Shown piece by piece: positions 53,621-63,379 of a stretch of DNA of 64,000 nucleotides; position 1 is the first letter of the stretch; the number at the start of each line of letters is the position of its first letter. Origin of the DNA: Lycorma delicatula (taxonomy: Eukaryota > Arthropoda > Insecta > Hemiptera > Fulgoridae); contig NC_134467.1 of NCBI RefSeq assembly GCF_047948215.1, positions 40,022,020-40,086,019 of the forward strand, written 5' to 3'. Below the pieces are notes generated by a model, which was not told the DNA's origin, ran no database searches, and saw only the letters and a list, made by a program, of their open reading frames with translations. Made by a program: the position numbers and the translations under genes.

Positions 53621-53798
53621 TATGGAGGAGTTGAAAGTGGAAGATGTTGCCGGTCCGTTAAGTCCACCTTATCCACCTGTTCAACAGGTTACAATCGTCA
53701 GAGGTTCCGCACCGCCTCTTGGATTTAGACAGACAAGTACATATACGGAACTGGTTTTACCTCCGGGGTACGTCGATACAGATCTGAGTAAAAGATAG
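53621..53798 (+). CDS. Host gene, last coding exon: proline-rich cytoplasmic tail
   Basis: Acceptor TTTTTTTTGTTACAG at 53606-53620. The first base completes a GA-T codon from the exon ending at 33844, so the join reads HDMEELKVEDVAGPLS. The tail contains SPPYPPVQQV and LVLPPGYVDTDLSKR before TAG at 53796-53798. Proline/tyrosine motifs near the C-terminus are typical of VOPP1/WBP1 relatives, which bind WW domains through PPxY; here PPGY (residues in LPPGYVD) fits PPxY exactly and PPYP does not. The intron before it is 19,776 bp and contains many transposons. Confidence 0.78.
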
Positions 53799-53994
53799 CA
53801 GAGCTGTATCGTCGTTTATAATGTTTCTTTTATGGACTTTTGGATTATTATGAGGTGTTTTTTTTTTATTACTTTTATTTAATGGTGATGAAATATATTG
53901 TTATGGTGAAGGAAATATTTGTTACTAACAAACATTAATTAAGAACTTTTTTAAGTATTTATAACAAATTATTACTACTCACCATGGAAATAAA
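53799..53994 (+). other. Likely 3' UTR with poly(A) signal
   Basis: Non-coding sequence after the stop. A canonical AATAAA occurs at 53989-53994, about 190 bp downstream, followed by a T-rich stretch. No competing signal nearer the stop was seen. Use of this site is inference. Confidence 0.5.
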
Positions 53995-54156
53995 TCTTAA
54001 TTCTTCAGTATTGTATATCTAAACATTTTTTGAGAAATCGGGTACTGAACTTTACGATTCGCTCGTTGAAAACTCTTCCATCAAATCTGTGGAAATTTAT
54101 GCATTAACATATACCATTTTTCTTTATTTTTGTATATCTGATTAATTATTTCGGCG

Positions 54157-54260
54157 ATCTTTAATGGCAGAGTGGTAATATCTCGGCTGGCCTTATATCT
54201 GGAGGTCCAAGGTTCGAATTCCGATCAGGCTTTTATTTTTCATACGCTAAAAATGTACGT
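54157..54260 (+). mobile_element. SINE family B (copy 2)
   Basis: TTAATGGCAGAGTGGTAATATC (A-box side) and GGAGGTCCAAGGTTCGAATTCC (B box), then ATCAGGC and TTTCATACGC as in copy 1. It follows the host 3' UTR. Confidence 0.75.
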
Positions 54261-54899
54261 TTCCACATTCTTACGCACAAAACAAAATTTTGAGGTGATT
54301 TAATTCGTAAAAAAATTTCATATAGCTGAATTTCAATCGGAATTTTCTTTTTACTTTAAAAAATAAAACATTTTTTAATCGGTGGGATTAACAATTGTCA
54401 TAGATAATAAAACGGTATTAAAAAGTAACTAATGGCTTTATCGGCTGAAAATCTATCCCATTTACACCTCGCTCCCAACACCCTTGTTTATTCCTACAAC
54501 AGGTTCCTTTCCTACAACAGGTAAAATGCGTGGTCAAAATTTTATTCCAGTCCTTGTGGGCATTCTTCTGGACTGATCGGGCTGTTTTTTTTTTTTATTC
54601 TAATCGAATAGTCCTCAGATACGCCATCAAGCATCGATAAATCTTCAAACTAATTTTCCTGAAAATAATTTTGAAAGTTCCTAAATTATGTAATAAATGA
54701 AGATTTTTCGTTGAATTTTCTGAGTTGGGGTCCTATGACCCTTTATATTTTTGGGTTATTCTGAGCGGAATAAAAAATAACAAGTCCGATCCTTCCAATA
54801 GAACGCCAATTCAAACTGGAAATCAGCCAAATTTTTCATTATACGTGTGATGTTCTAAAGTGTTTGGAGCTAACCGACAGCGTCATGAACAATTTGAAA
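54261..54899. other. No gene seen
   Basis: Moderately AT-rich sequence downstream of the host gene. No open frame with recognisable content. Confidence 0.4.
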
Positions 54900-55520
54900 C
54901 GTCTCCAATTAGGATTTTGTTTCAAAACACTTTATTTTTTTGAAAAAAAAAATTATATATGCTGAGTGTATCTCGAGGTTTTCCCGGGAAATTTTATTAT
55001 TTATTTTTTACATGTTTTACCCATTTAAGCAAATTTGTTGTACGTCAAACACAAAAAATAGAATTTTTACCACAATTTATTGGTTTTCACCCCAGATTAT
55101 TCAAAAACTACTGGAGATACGCTTTTAGGACCTATTTTATTCGACTTTTCAGGTTAAAAACCTTAAGAAATCCGAAATCAGTAATCAGTAATAACGGGAT
55201 TTCAGCTACCCCGGTGAAATGAAGTCGAACTGAAAATTTTAGAACTTTAATTAAGGGGCAGGATTACTGATTTCTTAAGGTTTTTAACCTGAAAAGTCGA
55301 GTAGTTTTTGAACCCGCATCTCCAGTAGTTTTTGAATAATCTGGGGTGAAAACCAATAAATTGTGATAAAAAATCTGTTTTTGTGTTTGACGTACAACAA
55401 ATTTGCTTAAATGTAAAAAAATAATAAAATCCCGAGCGAAATCTTTCACTAGCCGTAACTGGTATTTTAGAACATATGTTTATGTTTTAAAAAAATTCAT
55501 ATAAATTTTTTTCCATTATT
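54900..55520. repeat. Palindromic repeat, ~180-bp arms
   Basis: 54995-55180 (CATTTAAGCAAATTTGTTGTACG ... TTTTCAGGTTAAAAACCTTAAG) is inverted at 55255-55435, with the centre near 55215. Motifs such as GACGTACAA, AAATCTTTCAC and CCCGGTGAAA resemble the ends of the fold-back mariner family, but the sequence is a different family. A fragment with the same CACCGGGGTAGCTGAAAT text is at 63450-63480. Confidence 0.75.
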
Positions 55521-55689
55521 TTCACGAATAGATTAGGTCCCGTAAGAACTTCGATACTCAAGTGTCTATTTGCAAGTAATTCGTGTTTTAAAAATTACGC
55601 TACGATTTATAGATTATAACATTTGCGTTCATGTATAAATTAATATAATATCGATTTATAAATATGCATCGGGAATATGAACATTTTTT

Positions 55690-55800
55690 ACGTATGAAAA
55701 ATGTCATGCCTAATCGGGATTCAAACCCGGGACCGCCTAATCGGGATTCGAACCCGGGACCTCCAATTGAAAGGCCAATCCGCCATAGATTCGGCAGTGA
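55690..55800 (-). mobile_element. SINE family B with duplicated B box
   Basis: On the plus strand CCTAATCGGGATTCAAACCC (55706 onward) is repeated in tandem as CCTAATCGGGATTCGAACCC (55733 onward). Each is the inverse of a B box. The A-box side reads CCAATCCGCCATAGATTCGGC. Confidence 0.75.
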
Positions 55801-55804
55801 GAGG

Positions 55805-56796
55805 AACCAAATAATTGTGTTAAGCATTTAAGAAAGTTGTTTGACATACAATTTTTATCGTCTTAAACTGGTATAAGGAAAAAATAATTTTTTTACATAT
55901 TTTTCGAAAAAAGTTACATTCGATCGTTTGTTGGGAGTGGGAAAACTGTTTTTACGTTTTTTGAGGTGCGAGGAGTTCAAAAATACCATTCATTTCAAAT
56001 GGGGTTTTCTATATATATAGGCTTGTATATAAAATTTTATAGCTCGAAATTCTTCAAAACCATTAAATCAATTTCATTGAAATTTAGATATGTTGTAGTA
56101 GTGTAACTGATGTTGTGCATGTGAGAATTTCATGAAGATTGGTTGAATCGTTCTTGAGTTACGCTGAATTTAAGCTCGAAAAAAATTGACCGGGGAAAGT
56201 TAGAAGCGCGTGATTCGTTATGATGCTTCAAGTTGAAACGTTAATGTTAACGTTAAGAAATATATTACGTTAAGAATATATAATAGAATAAATATAACGT
56301 TAAGAATATATATTATATAAATACTGAGTGTATTTTATAGTTAGCAATATTAAACGAAATTTAGAAAAAAAAAAATCAAAATCTAATTAAATTAACGAAA
56401 AATCGATCTTGTGATTCTTTATCAAATTTTTATTTTTTGAAATCGAATTTAAATAATAACTAGGTTTTAAAATTTTACAACCAGTTTAACGGTAAAGCTG
56501 CTTACGAACGTGAACTAAGGCATAATGGAATATAGAAATATATTTAATACATTTTTAACTTTGCTTAATTTAGTTCTCGATTGATAATTCTTTGACTGTC
56601 AGGAACCTATTCCATACAATTATAAGTTGCAGGGATTACAGGGACAAGTGAAATGAAGTTGTGTTCGAGAAATTCCCTAGTGAAGACTTTTCCGTTAGTG
56701 AAATTTTTTCTTCAGAAATTACGAAGTTATGTTATATTAAACTGCTGTGTACGTAAAAAAAAAAGAAAATTAAGTAATTCTTATACAAAATCAGGG
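55805..56796. other. AT-rich spacer, no gene seen
   Basis: AT-rich. A stretch at 56020-56190 (AGCTCGAAATTCTTCAAAACC, TTGGTTGAATCGTTCTTGAG) has the look of a Helitron or other repeat end, but no partner is in the window. Confidence 0.4.
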
Positions 56797-56945
56797 CGAC
56801 CATTCCTGAGATGTGTGATTAATTGAAATCCAACCACCAAAGAACACCGGTTATCCACGACTTAGTATTCAAATCTCCGTAACTGACTTTACTAGGACTT
56901 GAACGCTTGAACTCTCGACTTCAAAATCAGCTGATTTGGAACAGA
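56797..56945 (-). mobile_element. SINE family A internal fragment
   Basis: CGACCATTCCTGAGATGTGTG, CACCAAAGAACACCGG, and AGGACTTGAACGCTTGAACTC on the plus strand correspond to SINE A in inverse. Both the A-box head and the tail are missing. Confidence 0.8.
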
Positions 56946-57023
56946 AATTTAGTTTAGACAAAATCTAAACACAAACAGATGAATCATCGCGTTATCACGT
57001 CTCAGTCCTGAGTGATATACTGA

Positions 57024-57092
57024 ATGGAAATGAGCGTGAGCACCAGTTTTGGCCGATCTGCCCTGTGCCAGTCGTATCGGCGAGCTGACCGT
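57024..57092 (+). CDS. Weak candidate first coding exon of an unknown gene
   Basis: A GC-richer patch in AT-rich DNA. From the ATG, 23 codons (MEMSVSTSFGRSALCQSYRR...) stay open up to a GTAAGT donor at 57093, in phase 0. No partner exon or protein family was recognised, and the coding signal is short. It could equally be a chance arrangement or part of a 5' UTR exon that begins after CTCAG at 57005. Confidence 0.15.
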
Positions 57093-57625
57093 GTAAGTTA
57101 TTAAATAATACCGTATGAGATTAATAGTTAGAGAGTTATTAAGGCAGGACGATGAAAACCTTTTCGTTACGCTACAAATTTCTGTTCTGGTACCCGGATG
57201 TTTCGGTGTGATTTTAAAGACGTTTCATGTTAAATGGTCCCCGGAGGGTTTTATAGGAAATTCTCAATTATTTATTAGTGCTTTTTATTTTTATATGTTA
57301 AGAATAAAGCCGTTATTGGCTTTAACGACTAAAAATGTATAATTAATATGTTAATTAACAAATTAAATAGTTTATCGCTCTGTCCGGTAGAGCTCTCTTC
57401 TATTCTCCAAAATACATTCCAATAATTTATTTGCTGAAGTAAATTTTTTCCAGGTAAAAATTTCCATTGACTCGCCTACAATCAAGGATCGAAGTGAATA
57501 CAGAATAAGGGTAAATCTTGTATTAATATTCAAATTATTTGAATAATAATAATAATGTAAAAATTAAAAATTAAAATAATTTCATATATTTTAATTCTTT
57601 CATTAAAAAAATTTCCCAAATTTTT
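57093..57625. other. No gene recognised
   Basis: Contains a 75-codon open frame (57115-57342) without recognisable motifs, which overlaps the putative intron start. No support for it as a gene beyond its length. Confidence 0.35.
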
Positions 57626-57629
57626 TGAA

Positions 57630-57840
57630 CCCGCCGGGCTGGTCTAGCGGTCAACTCGTCGTCGAAGGTTTTTAGGTTGAAATCCAAATTAATGTTAGAT
57701 ACTTTTATACGGATTCGAATACTAGGCAGTGGTTATACTTTGGTCGTTGGGATTCAATTAATCACCCGTCTTAGGAATGGTCGGCCTGAATTTGTATAAA
57801 ACTACACCTCATTTACATGACTTATTGAACCGTAAGGGAG
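57630..57840 (+). mobile_element. SINE family A, diverged copy
   Basis: CGCCGGGCTGGTCTAGCGGTCAACTCGTCG head, a weak B box (AGGTTGAAATCC), body GGTTATACTTTGGTCGTTGG and AATTAATCACCCGTCTTAGG, ending CACCTCATTTACATGA. Older than the other copies. Confidence 0.7.
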
Positions 57841-57869
57841 TACCTTAGTGTTAATTAATTAATTGAATA

Positions 57870-58317
57870 GATTTCAAATGTACACATCAGGAAAAATAAA
57901 TAGATTTTTTGAATTTAATAAAATATTCAGAATTAATTCCGTTAATTTGAAATCATTACTCCAATTTACTTTGTGGTTTTTCTACCAAGAATTTACTTTT
58001 TAATTGAATTTCCTTTGTAATTTGGTTTCTTCAACGGGAAGGAATATATATATAGATTGGTCAAAAACTTATTTAAAAAAAAATTCTATTTTTTCAAGTT
58101 TTGCGAGTCGAAAAAGAAATAGATTTAAGTAAATTGAATATAGTCGTGGAAAAGGTGTGTTTTTTTATCAATACATGTCCGAAAAAAAAACAAAATGTCC
58201 AAATCATCGACAAAAATGGATTTCAATTTTAAATAAGTATTCTTTTGACAAATGTAGTAATGTACTGTTTGTAAATAAAATTCAAATTTTTCTAACTTTT
58301 CTTTGTATTATTCATGT
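57870..58317. other. AT-rich spacer, no gene seen
   Basis: AT-rich DNA between a SINE and the poly(A) tail of a minus-strand LINE. Confidence 0.45.
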
Positions 58318-59760
58318 TTTTTTTTTTTTTTTAACTGAATTTTTACGGGCATCGACTGCTAAGGTCATTAGCCCTCGTCATAATCTTTAAAAGAAACTAC
58401 TATCACCATCTGGATCGTCATATGTAAGGGTGTAAAAGGCCCTTACATTTTATTTAAAAGCACGAACTACACAAAACATTTAAGACATAAAGACAAGGAA
58501 AATCACAAACACTTATGGGGTGTAAAGGGCCCCAATATTAAAATTTGAGATAGGTTCTCAAAAGACCATGAAATTAAAATTAAAATTAAACTTATCAATA
58601 CCATTTTTTCTTTATATACATATAAACTACCGCTTAGAGTTTCTTTTGTCACAGCTTTAAACTTTCGTTTTATAGACTTTTAAGAAGTCCACTGGCGTGT
58701 AAAAATGCAACTATATTTTCTTCATTTCCATTTTCCAGATCAGCTCTAATATTATTTGTAAGACGAAACCTCTTTCTGAGGTCCTCATATATGGTACACT
58801 CTTCTATTAGATGCTTGATTGTCAGTGTTTTATTACAAACACCGCACATTGGTCTCACTTCGCCGGTTAACAAATATAAATTTGTTAATCGCGTGTGACC
58901 GATTCTAAGTCTGGTCACCGCTACTTGTTCACGGCGAGTCAACTTAAAGTCGCTTTTCCATTTATAAGGAGAAGTTTTAACTGAGTTTAATTTTGTATTT
59001 AAACTCCTCCATTCAGCGTTCCATTTGTTTCTTACTATGTTTGTTAGACGGTTTTTAACATCTGCCACTCTTACAGGAAATGCATCCAAGTCATCGCAGA
59101 CTGTTGCCTTTCTGGCAGCTTCGTCTGCGATTTCATTACCTGTAATACCAGCATGCCCTGGAATCCATACAAATACGCATCGCTGTCCTCGTTGTTTTAT
59201 AACGTATAAAATGGGCAGGATGTTTGCAATTAGGATATCCTTAATGTTCTTGTTCCGAATTGCGACGAGTGCACTTAATGAATCGGAACATATTAGCACT
59301 CTCTCTTCGCAATAGTGTTCAGTGTAGCGAAGAGCTTGCTGAATTGCAGTGAGTTCTGCCGTGTAGACACTGGCCACATCTGGCAGTCTCCAAAAGTGGG
59401 CTTCTTCATTTACATATATCGAGCATCCAACACCATGTTCGGTTTTAGAACCGTCAGTATAAATTCTAATATGTTCTTCCTAACTACTGACGGTTGCTAA
59501 AAATTCCTGCTGGATGATCACTGCTGGTTTCTTTTTTATTTCTCCTTGAGAGAGATCCAAACTTGTATTTACCGCTGGCAAGAGCATTGGCGGTATTTCT
59601 CTAGTAGAAATTGCTAGTGTCTCTGGTATAGCAATTTCATATTTTCTTCTTAATTCGTGGTACCTAATTCCGGTTGGTCTGGAATAGGTAGCACGATGTT
59701 CATATAGGTACATAAAACATATACGTTTTATAGGTTTTATTTGTTTATTACCCATTTAAA
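58318..59760 (-). mobile_element. I-like LINE, 5'-truncated, with poly(A) tail
   Basis: Minus-strand element with coding end at 58670-59755, a 3' UTR ending GACCTTAGCAGTCGATGCCC and a run of 16 A (T run at 58318-58333 on the plus strand). An RNase H domain in the C-terminal part of ORF2 places it in the I/R1-type LINE group rather than RTE. Target duplications were not identified. Confidence 0.82.
58670..59755 (-). pseudogene. LINE ORF2 C-terminus with RNase H domain, one stop
   Basis: Frame 59755 to 58670 has one in-frame TAG (59480-59482). RNase H catalytic residues are visible: IRIYTDGSKTEHGVG (first D), SVYTAELTAIQQAL (E), LICSDSLSALVAI (D) and WIPGHAGITGNEIADEAAR (D). The domain spans about 150 codons. 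After it come KWNAEWRSLN and a C-terminal zinc-knuckle-like part (MCGVCNKTLTIKHLIEEC). Everything N-terminal, including RT, is missing. The frame is otherwise intact, suggesting a recent insertion. Confidence 0.88.
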
Positions 59761-60085
59761 AAAGTTATTGCATTTATATTAAAATAAAGTGTCCATTTAC
59801 TAACAAACAAATCAATTTATAATACTAAATATAAAAGAATGTATTCGAAATAATTATACTTTTAATAAAATGATTGATACTCTAGCTAAATTAAAAATAG
59901 ATATATGAAATTATATATTAACTATTTAATTAACTATTTTAGATTCAATAATAAATATTATCAGTAGGAAAACGTCTAAAGAATGGGATTTCCACTTGAA
60001 TGAATCAATTAGAAAATCAACAATTAAAAAACATCAATTATTATATTCTAATAATACTTGTTCAACAATATAATAAATAATGCAA
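59761..60085. other. AT-rich spacer, no gene seen
   Basis: Very AT-rich sequence before the Penelope-like fragment; decayed coding sequence of that element may extend into it but is not readable. Confidence 0.4.
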
Positions 60086-60350
60086 GACATAATTAATTGA
60101 AGAAATGAACTCTTTAAACAATGTAATTAAATTTACTTTAAGCAGGGAAAATAATAGCATTGATTACTTGGGTGTAAAATACAACAAAAATTTTAGTAAT
60201 AATAAAGTTGATGTTATATGAAGGAAAACAAGCAAACAAGACAATATAATACATTTTAACTCTTTTCATCCGTGGAATCAGAAAATAGAATCTTTTAATT
60301 CATTGATTTACAGAGTAATAAAATACTTAAAACACAATAATATAAAACTA
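60086..60350 (+). pseudogene. Penelope-like element fragment (RT C-terminal part)
   Basis: One frame reads FTLSRENNSIDYLGVKYNKN, then after one stop RKTSKQDNIIHFNSFHPWNQ and KIESFNSLIYRVIKYL. The order (N.I.FLD-like, then Y/RK.T..D..I...S.HP..HK...F.S...R) is that of the Penelope-like RT just after the catalytic motif. One TGA breaks it. No endonuclease (GIY-YIG) was seen. Assignment rests on motif order. Confidence 0.5.
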
Positions 60351-60352
60351 AA

Positions 60353-61092
60353 GTGAAGTTTCTTGGTGAATTTTCCGAACCTTTTTACATAAGACAAGGC
60401 GACGGAATTTTGCCTTTATTATTTAATTGTACACTAGAATTTCTGATGCGCGAATGGCTTAAAATTAATCCAAAAAATATTCACATAGGATACAAAAGAG
60501 ATGACTTAGCTTTATTAGCTAATATTATCGCAGAAACCAGAATACAAATAACAAGTATAGAAGAACTTGCCAATAAAATTGGACTTAAAATTTCTTACGA
60601 AAAGACTAAAATGATGGCTATAGATCCTTTAGTTATTAATTCTGTGAATATTAACGGAAACAAAGTAGAACTTGTAGAAAAATTTAAATATCTTGGAGAG
60701 ATCATTACTTGTAATTGCAACGAAAAACAAAATTGGACCGAAAGACTTAATAAATTATTTAAACTGCTACAAGTAATAAAAAATCGCTCTCGATTAACAC
60801 TAAAATTAGAAATTACAAAACTGTGGTTAAACCGGTAATTAGTTACGCGAGCGAGACTTTATTTAGATTAAATCAGAAAAGTAGGACTCAACCTTTGTTT
60901 AAAGTTGAACGCAGGATTCTTAGAACCTGCAAAAACAAAAAATATAAACGCGAAAATCAGTACAGATTATTGCCTAATAGATTTCTGTACGAAAATTTGG
61001 AATCCTTAATTGATACTATGAAAAAGAATCGAATTTCTTTCTGTGTAAAGAGAATTATCCATCGATTTTTGTCTTTAAATTTTTTTGTTTAG
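60353..61092 (+). pseudogene. LINE reverse transcriptase fragment, separate family
   Basis: FYIRQGDGILPLLFNCTLEFLM is RT motif B (RQGD.LSP.LFN); the expected FADD box is decayed to YKRDDLALLANII. IGLKISYEKTKMMAID and EKFKYLGEIITCN follow, then a frameshift near 60830 to VKPVISYASETLFRLNQK and VERRILRTCKNKKYKREN. It resembles endonuclease-RT LINEs but is diverged from the family at 39970. It begins where the Penelope-like fragment ends. Confidence 0.7.
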
Positions 61093-61228
61093 TTTTTCAA
61101 ATAGAATTCGAAAAAGTATAGCCCCAGCTCTGTATACTACGTATATATACATATATATAAAATTAGTATTGTTTATAGTGACATCTGGATTTAGTGACTA
61201 AACACTTGTCTCTTAGTTGGTTGTCTCT

Positions 61229-61265
61229 TATATATTAATAGCACACCAAGTGCTATTAATATATA
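61229..61265. repeat. Short perfect hairpin
   Basis: TATATATTAATAGCAC (61229-61244) and GTGCTATTAATATATA (61250-61265) are exact inverse copies across the loop ACCAA. Confidence 0.9.
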
Positions 61266-61534
61266 AATTCAGCATGTGAGATAGTATATTGTTTATAATT
61301 ACTTCGGGTTACTTCGGGACATGTCGATTATTATGACTAATGCAGTGCAGCATTTTATCGCTTATAATGACAGACGGAAGTGACTGGGTCAGTAACGTAG
61401 TAATATCTATATGTACCGTAGTTCTTAGTTTTCCTATCTTCTCTCTGTACCAGATTATTATAAATTGAAGCAGCCATATTCAGTTCATATCGTGCGGGTA
61501 CAGTATTTTATTATACGTAAACTGTTTTTTTTTT

Positions 61535-62362
61535 GTCTTCATCCATTTGACTGGTTTGATGCAGCTCTCCAAGATTCCCTATCTAGTTGCCAGTAGTTTC
61601 ATTTCGGTATACCCCTTACATCGTACATCCCTAACAATTTATGTTACATATTCCAAACGTTGTCTCTGCCTGCATAATTTTTTCCTTCTACCTGTCACTC
61701 CAAAATTTAAGCGACTATTCCAGGATGTCTTAATAAATAAGTCTGTCTCTTCTTTTAACTATATTTTTCCAAATACTTCTTTCTTCATCTATTTGCCGCA
61801 ACACCTCTTCATTTGTCACTTTATCCACCCATCTGAACTTTTTAACTTTCTCCTATACCACCGCATTTCAAAGCTTCTAATCTTTTCGTCTCGGGTACTC
61901 CGATCGTCCAAGTTTCACTTCCATATAAAGCTACGCTTCAAACGTATACTTTTAAAAATGTTTTCCTGACGTTTAAATTAGTTTTTGATTGTATTTCTGA
62001 TTGAAGGCTCGCTTGTGCTATTCGGCATTTTATATCACCCCCTGTTTCGTCCATCTTTAGTAATTCTACTTCCCAAATAAAATTCTTTTACCTCCATAAT
62101 ATTTTCTCCTCCTATTTTCACAATCAGTGATCCATCTTTGTTATTTCTACTACATTTCATTACTTTCGTTTTGTTCTTTTTATTTTCATACGGTAGTTCT
62201 TGCGTAGGACTTCATCCATGCCATTCATTGTTTCTTCTAAATCCTTTTTACTCTCAGCTAGAATTACTATATCATCAGCAAATCGTATTATCTTTATCTT
62301 TTCACCTTGTACTGTTACTCCGAATCTAAATTGTTCTTTAACATCATTAACTGCTTGTTCTA
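61535..62362 (-). mobile_element. RTE-like LINE, decayed copy
   Basis: Family 3' end at 61535 (T run and GTCTTCATCCATTTGACTGG on the plus strand). The body covers the C-terminal region and FADD box (TATATCATCAGCAAATCG) up to about 62362. Several small deletions, e.g. near 61735 and 61990, break the frame. Confidence 0.87.
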
Positions 62363-62399
62363 TGTAAAACCTATCCTGTATAATTCGTTTAATAATGAT

Positions 62400-63370
62400 T
62401 TAATTATTACTTCGTGAAAAACATTCATGATAGAGGAAAACTCGCACATAGGCTAAGGACATAGTCCAAGAATTATACGTAGGTCATTCGACAGTATTGA
62501 AGATATTGAACTTTGAAAAAATTAAGAAACATTTTGAAACAAATTATATGAAATCAAAAAAAGTTATTTCCTAGTCAACATAATGATCTAGATTCAAGCG
62601 CTGTTAAAATTGTTTAAATATCAGAGGGCCAATGATATCCCCTATTAGTGGCCCTATATTGCAAACTAAGGCGAACGATTTTTTTGAAAACTTTTTCACC
62701 ACGTGAAATAACTTCAGTTTGGATACAACGGAATTGATGCGTCAGAATAATGGTTAGAAATTATTTGGCCAAAATTAAAAGAGGGCTTTTCGGATGAAAA
62801 TATCTATAATGTTGATGAATCCGGTCTTTTTTTTAAACTGATGCCCGAAAGAACAGTTCGCATTAAAGGCGAACTATCAAAAGAAAGACGAAACTGTTTG
62901 AGGCTAAGTTGCCTTTGTGGCACAGACATTCGGTTATATGTTTTAGAGCGATCGAATGAGGTTGGTGGCGGGAGAAATGCCAAGCAAACCAATACTGATA
63001 TAAAAAAGTGCTAAACCCCGTTGTTTTAAAAATTTGAAATCTCTTCCTGTTATAATATAAAGTAATAAGAAAGCTTAGATGACAAGTGATATTTTTTCGT
63101 ATTGGTTATGAAAATGAGACCCTGAATTAAAGATTCCGGGTCATCCACACGTTCAAAATCTTTCGTGTGTAGTATAAAGTTAGTGTTCTTACCTACAAAA
63201 ACAACAGCACTCTTTTACAGCCCTTAAATCAAGCCGTGATGTCGGTAACAGTCGACTACAAAAAAAAAAAACCTAATTTTACAAATTATACAGGATTTAG
63301 ATAAAAAAAAAACTATTCTGGATGCTGTTATTATGTTTCATGGAATGAGGTTTTTTGACTTTTAAAACAT
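62400..63370 (+). pseudogene. Tigger/pogo-type transposase, decayed
   Basis: Plus-strand frames carry, in order: AKDIVQELYVGHSTVLKI, like the second CENP-B-type HTH; WFKYQRA-like text and DIPISGPILQTKANDFFENF; KEGFSDENIYNVDESGLFFK, containing the first catalytic D in NVDESGLFF; LSKERRNCLRLSCLCGTD; and, after about 63000, KCFKNLKSLPV-like text and TLLQPLNQAVMSVTVDY. This order is that of pogo/Tigger DDE transposases. The region of the second D (usually near LVDN..HP) is unreadable. Many stops and frameshifts. Confidence 0.78.
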
Positions 63371-63379
63371 GCAAGATTT

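Noticed and set aside
57115..57342. 75-residue hydrophobic reading frame as a gene
   Set aside because: No recognisable family, no splice or promoter support; length is not unusual for this composition.
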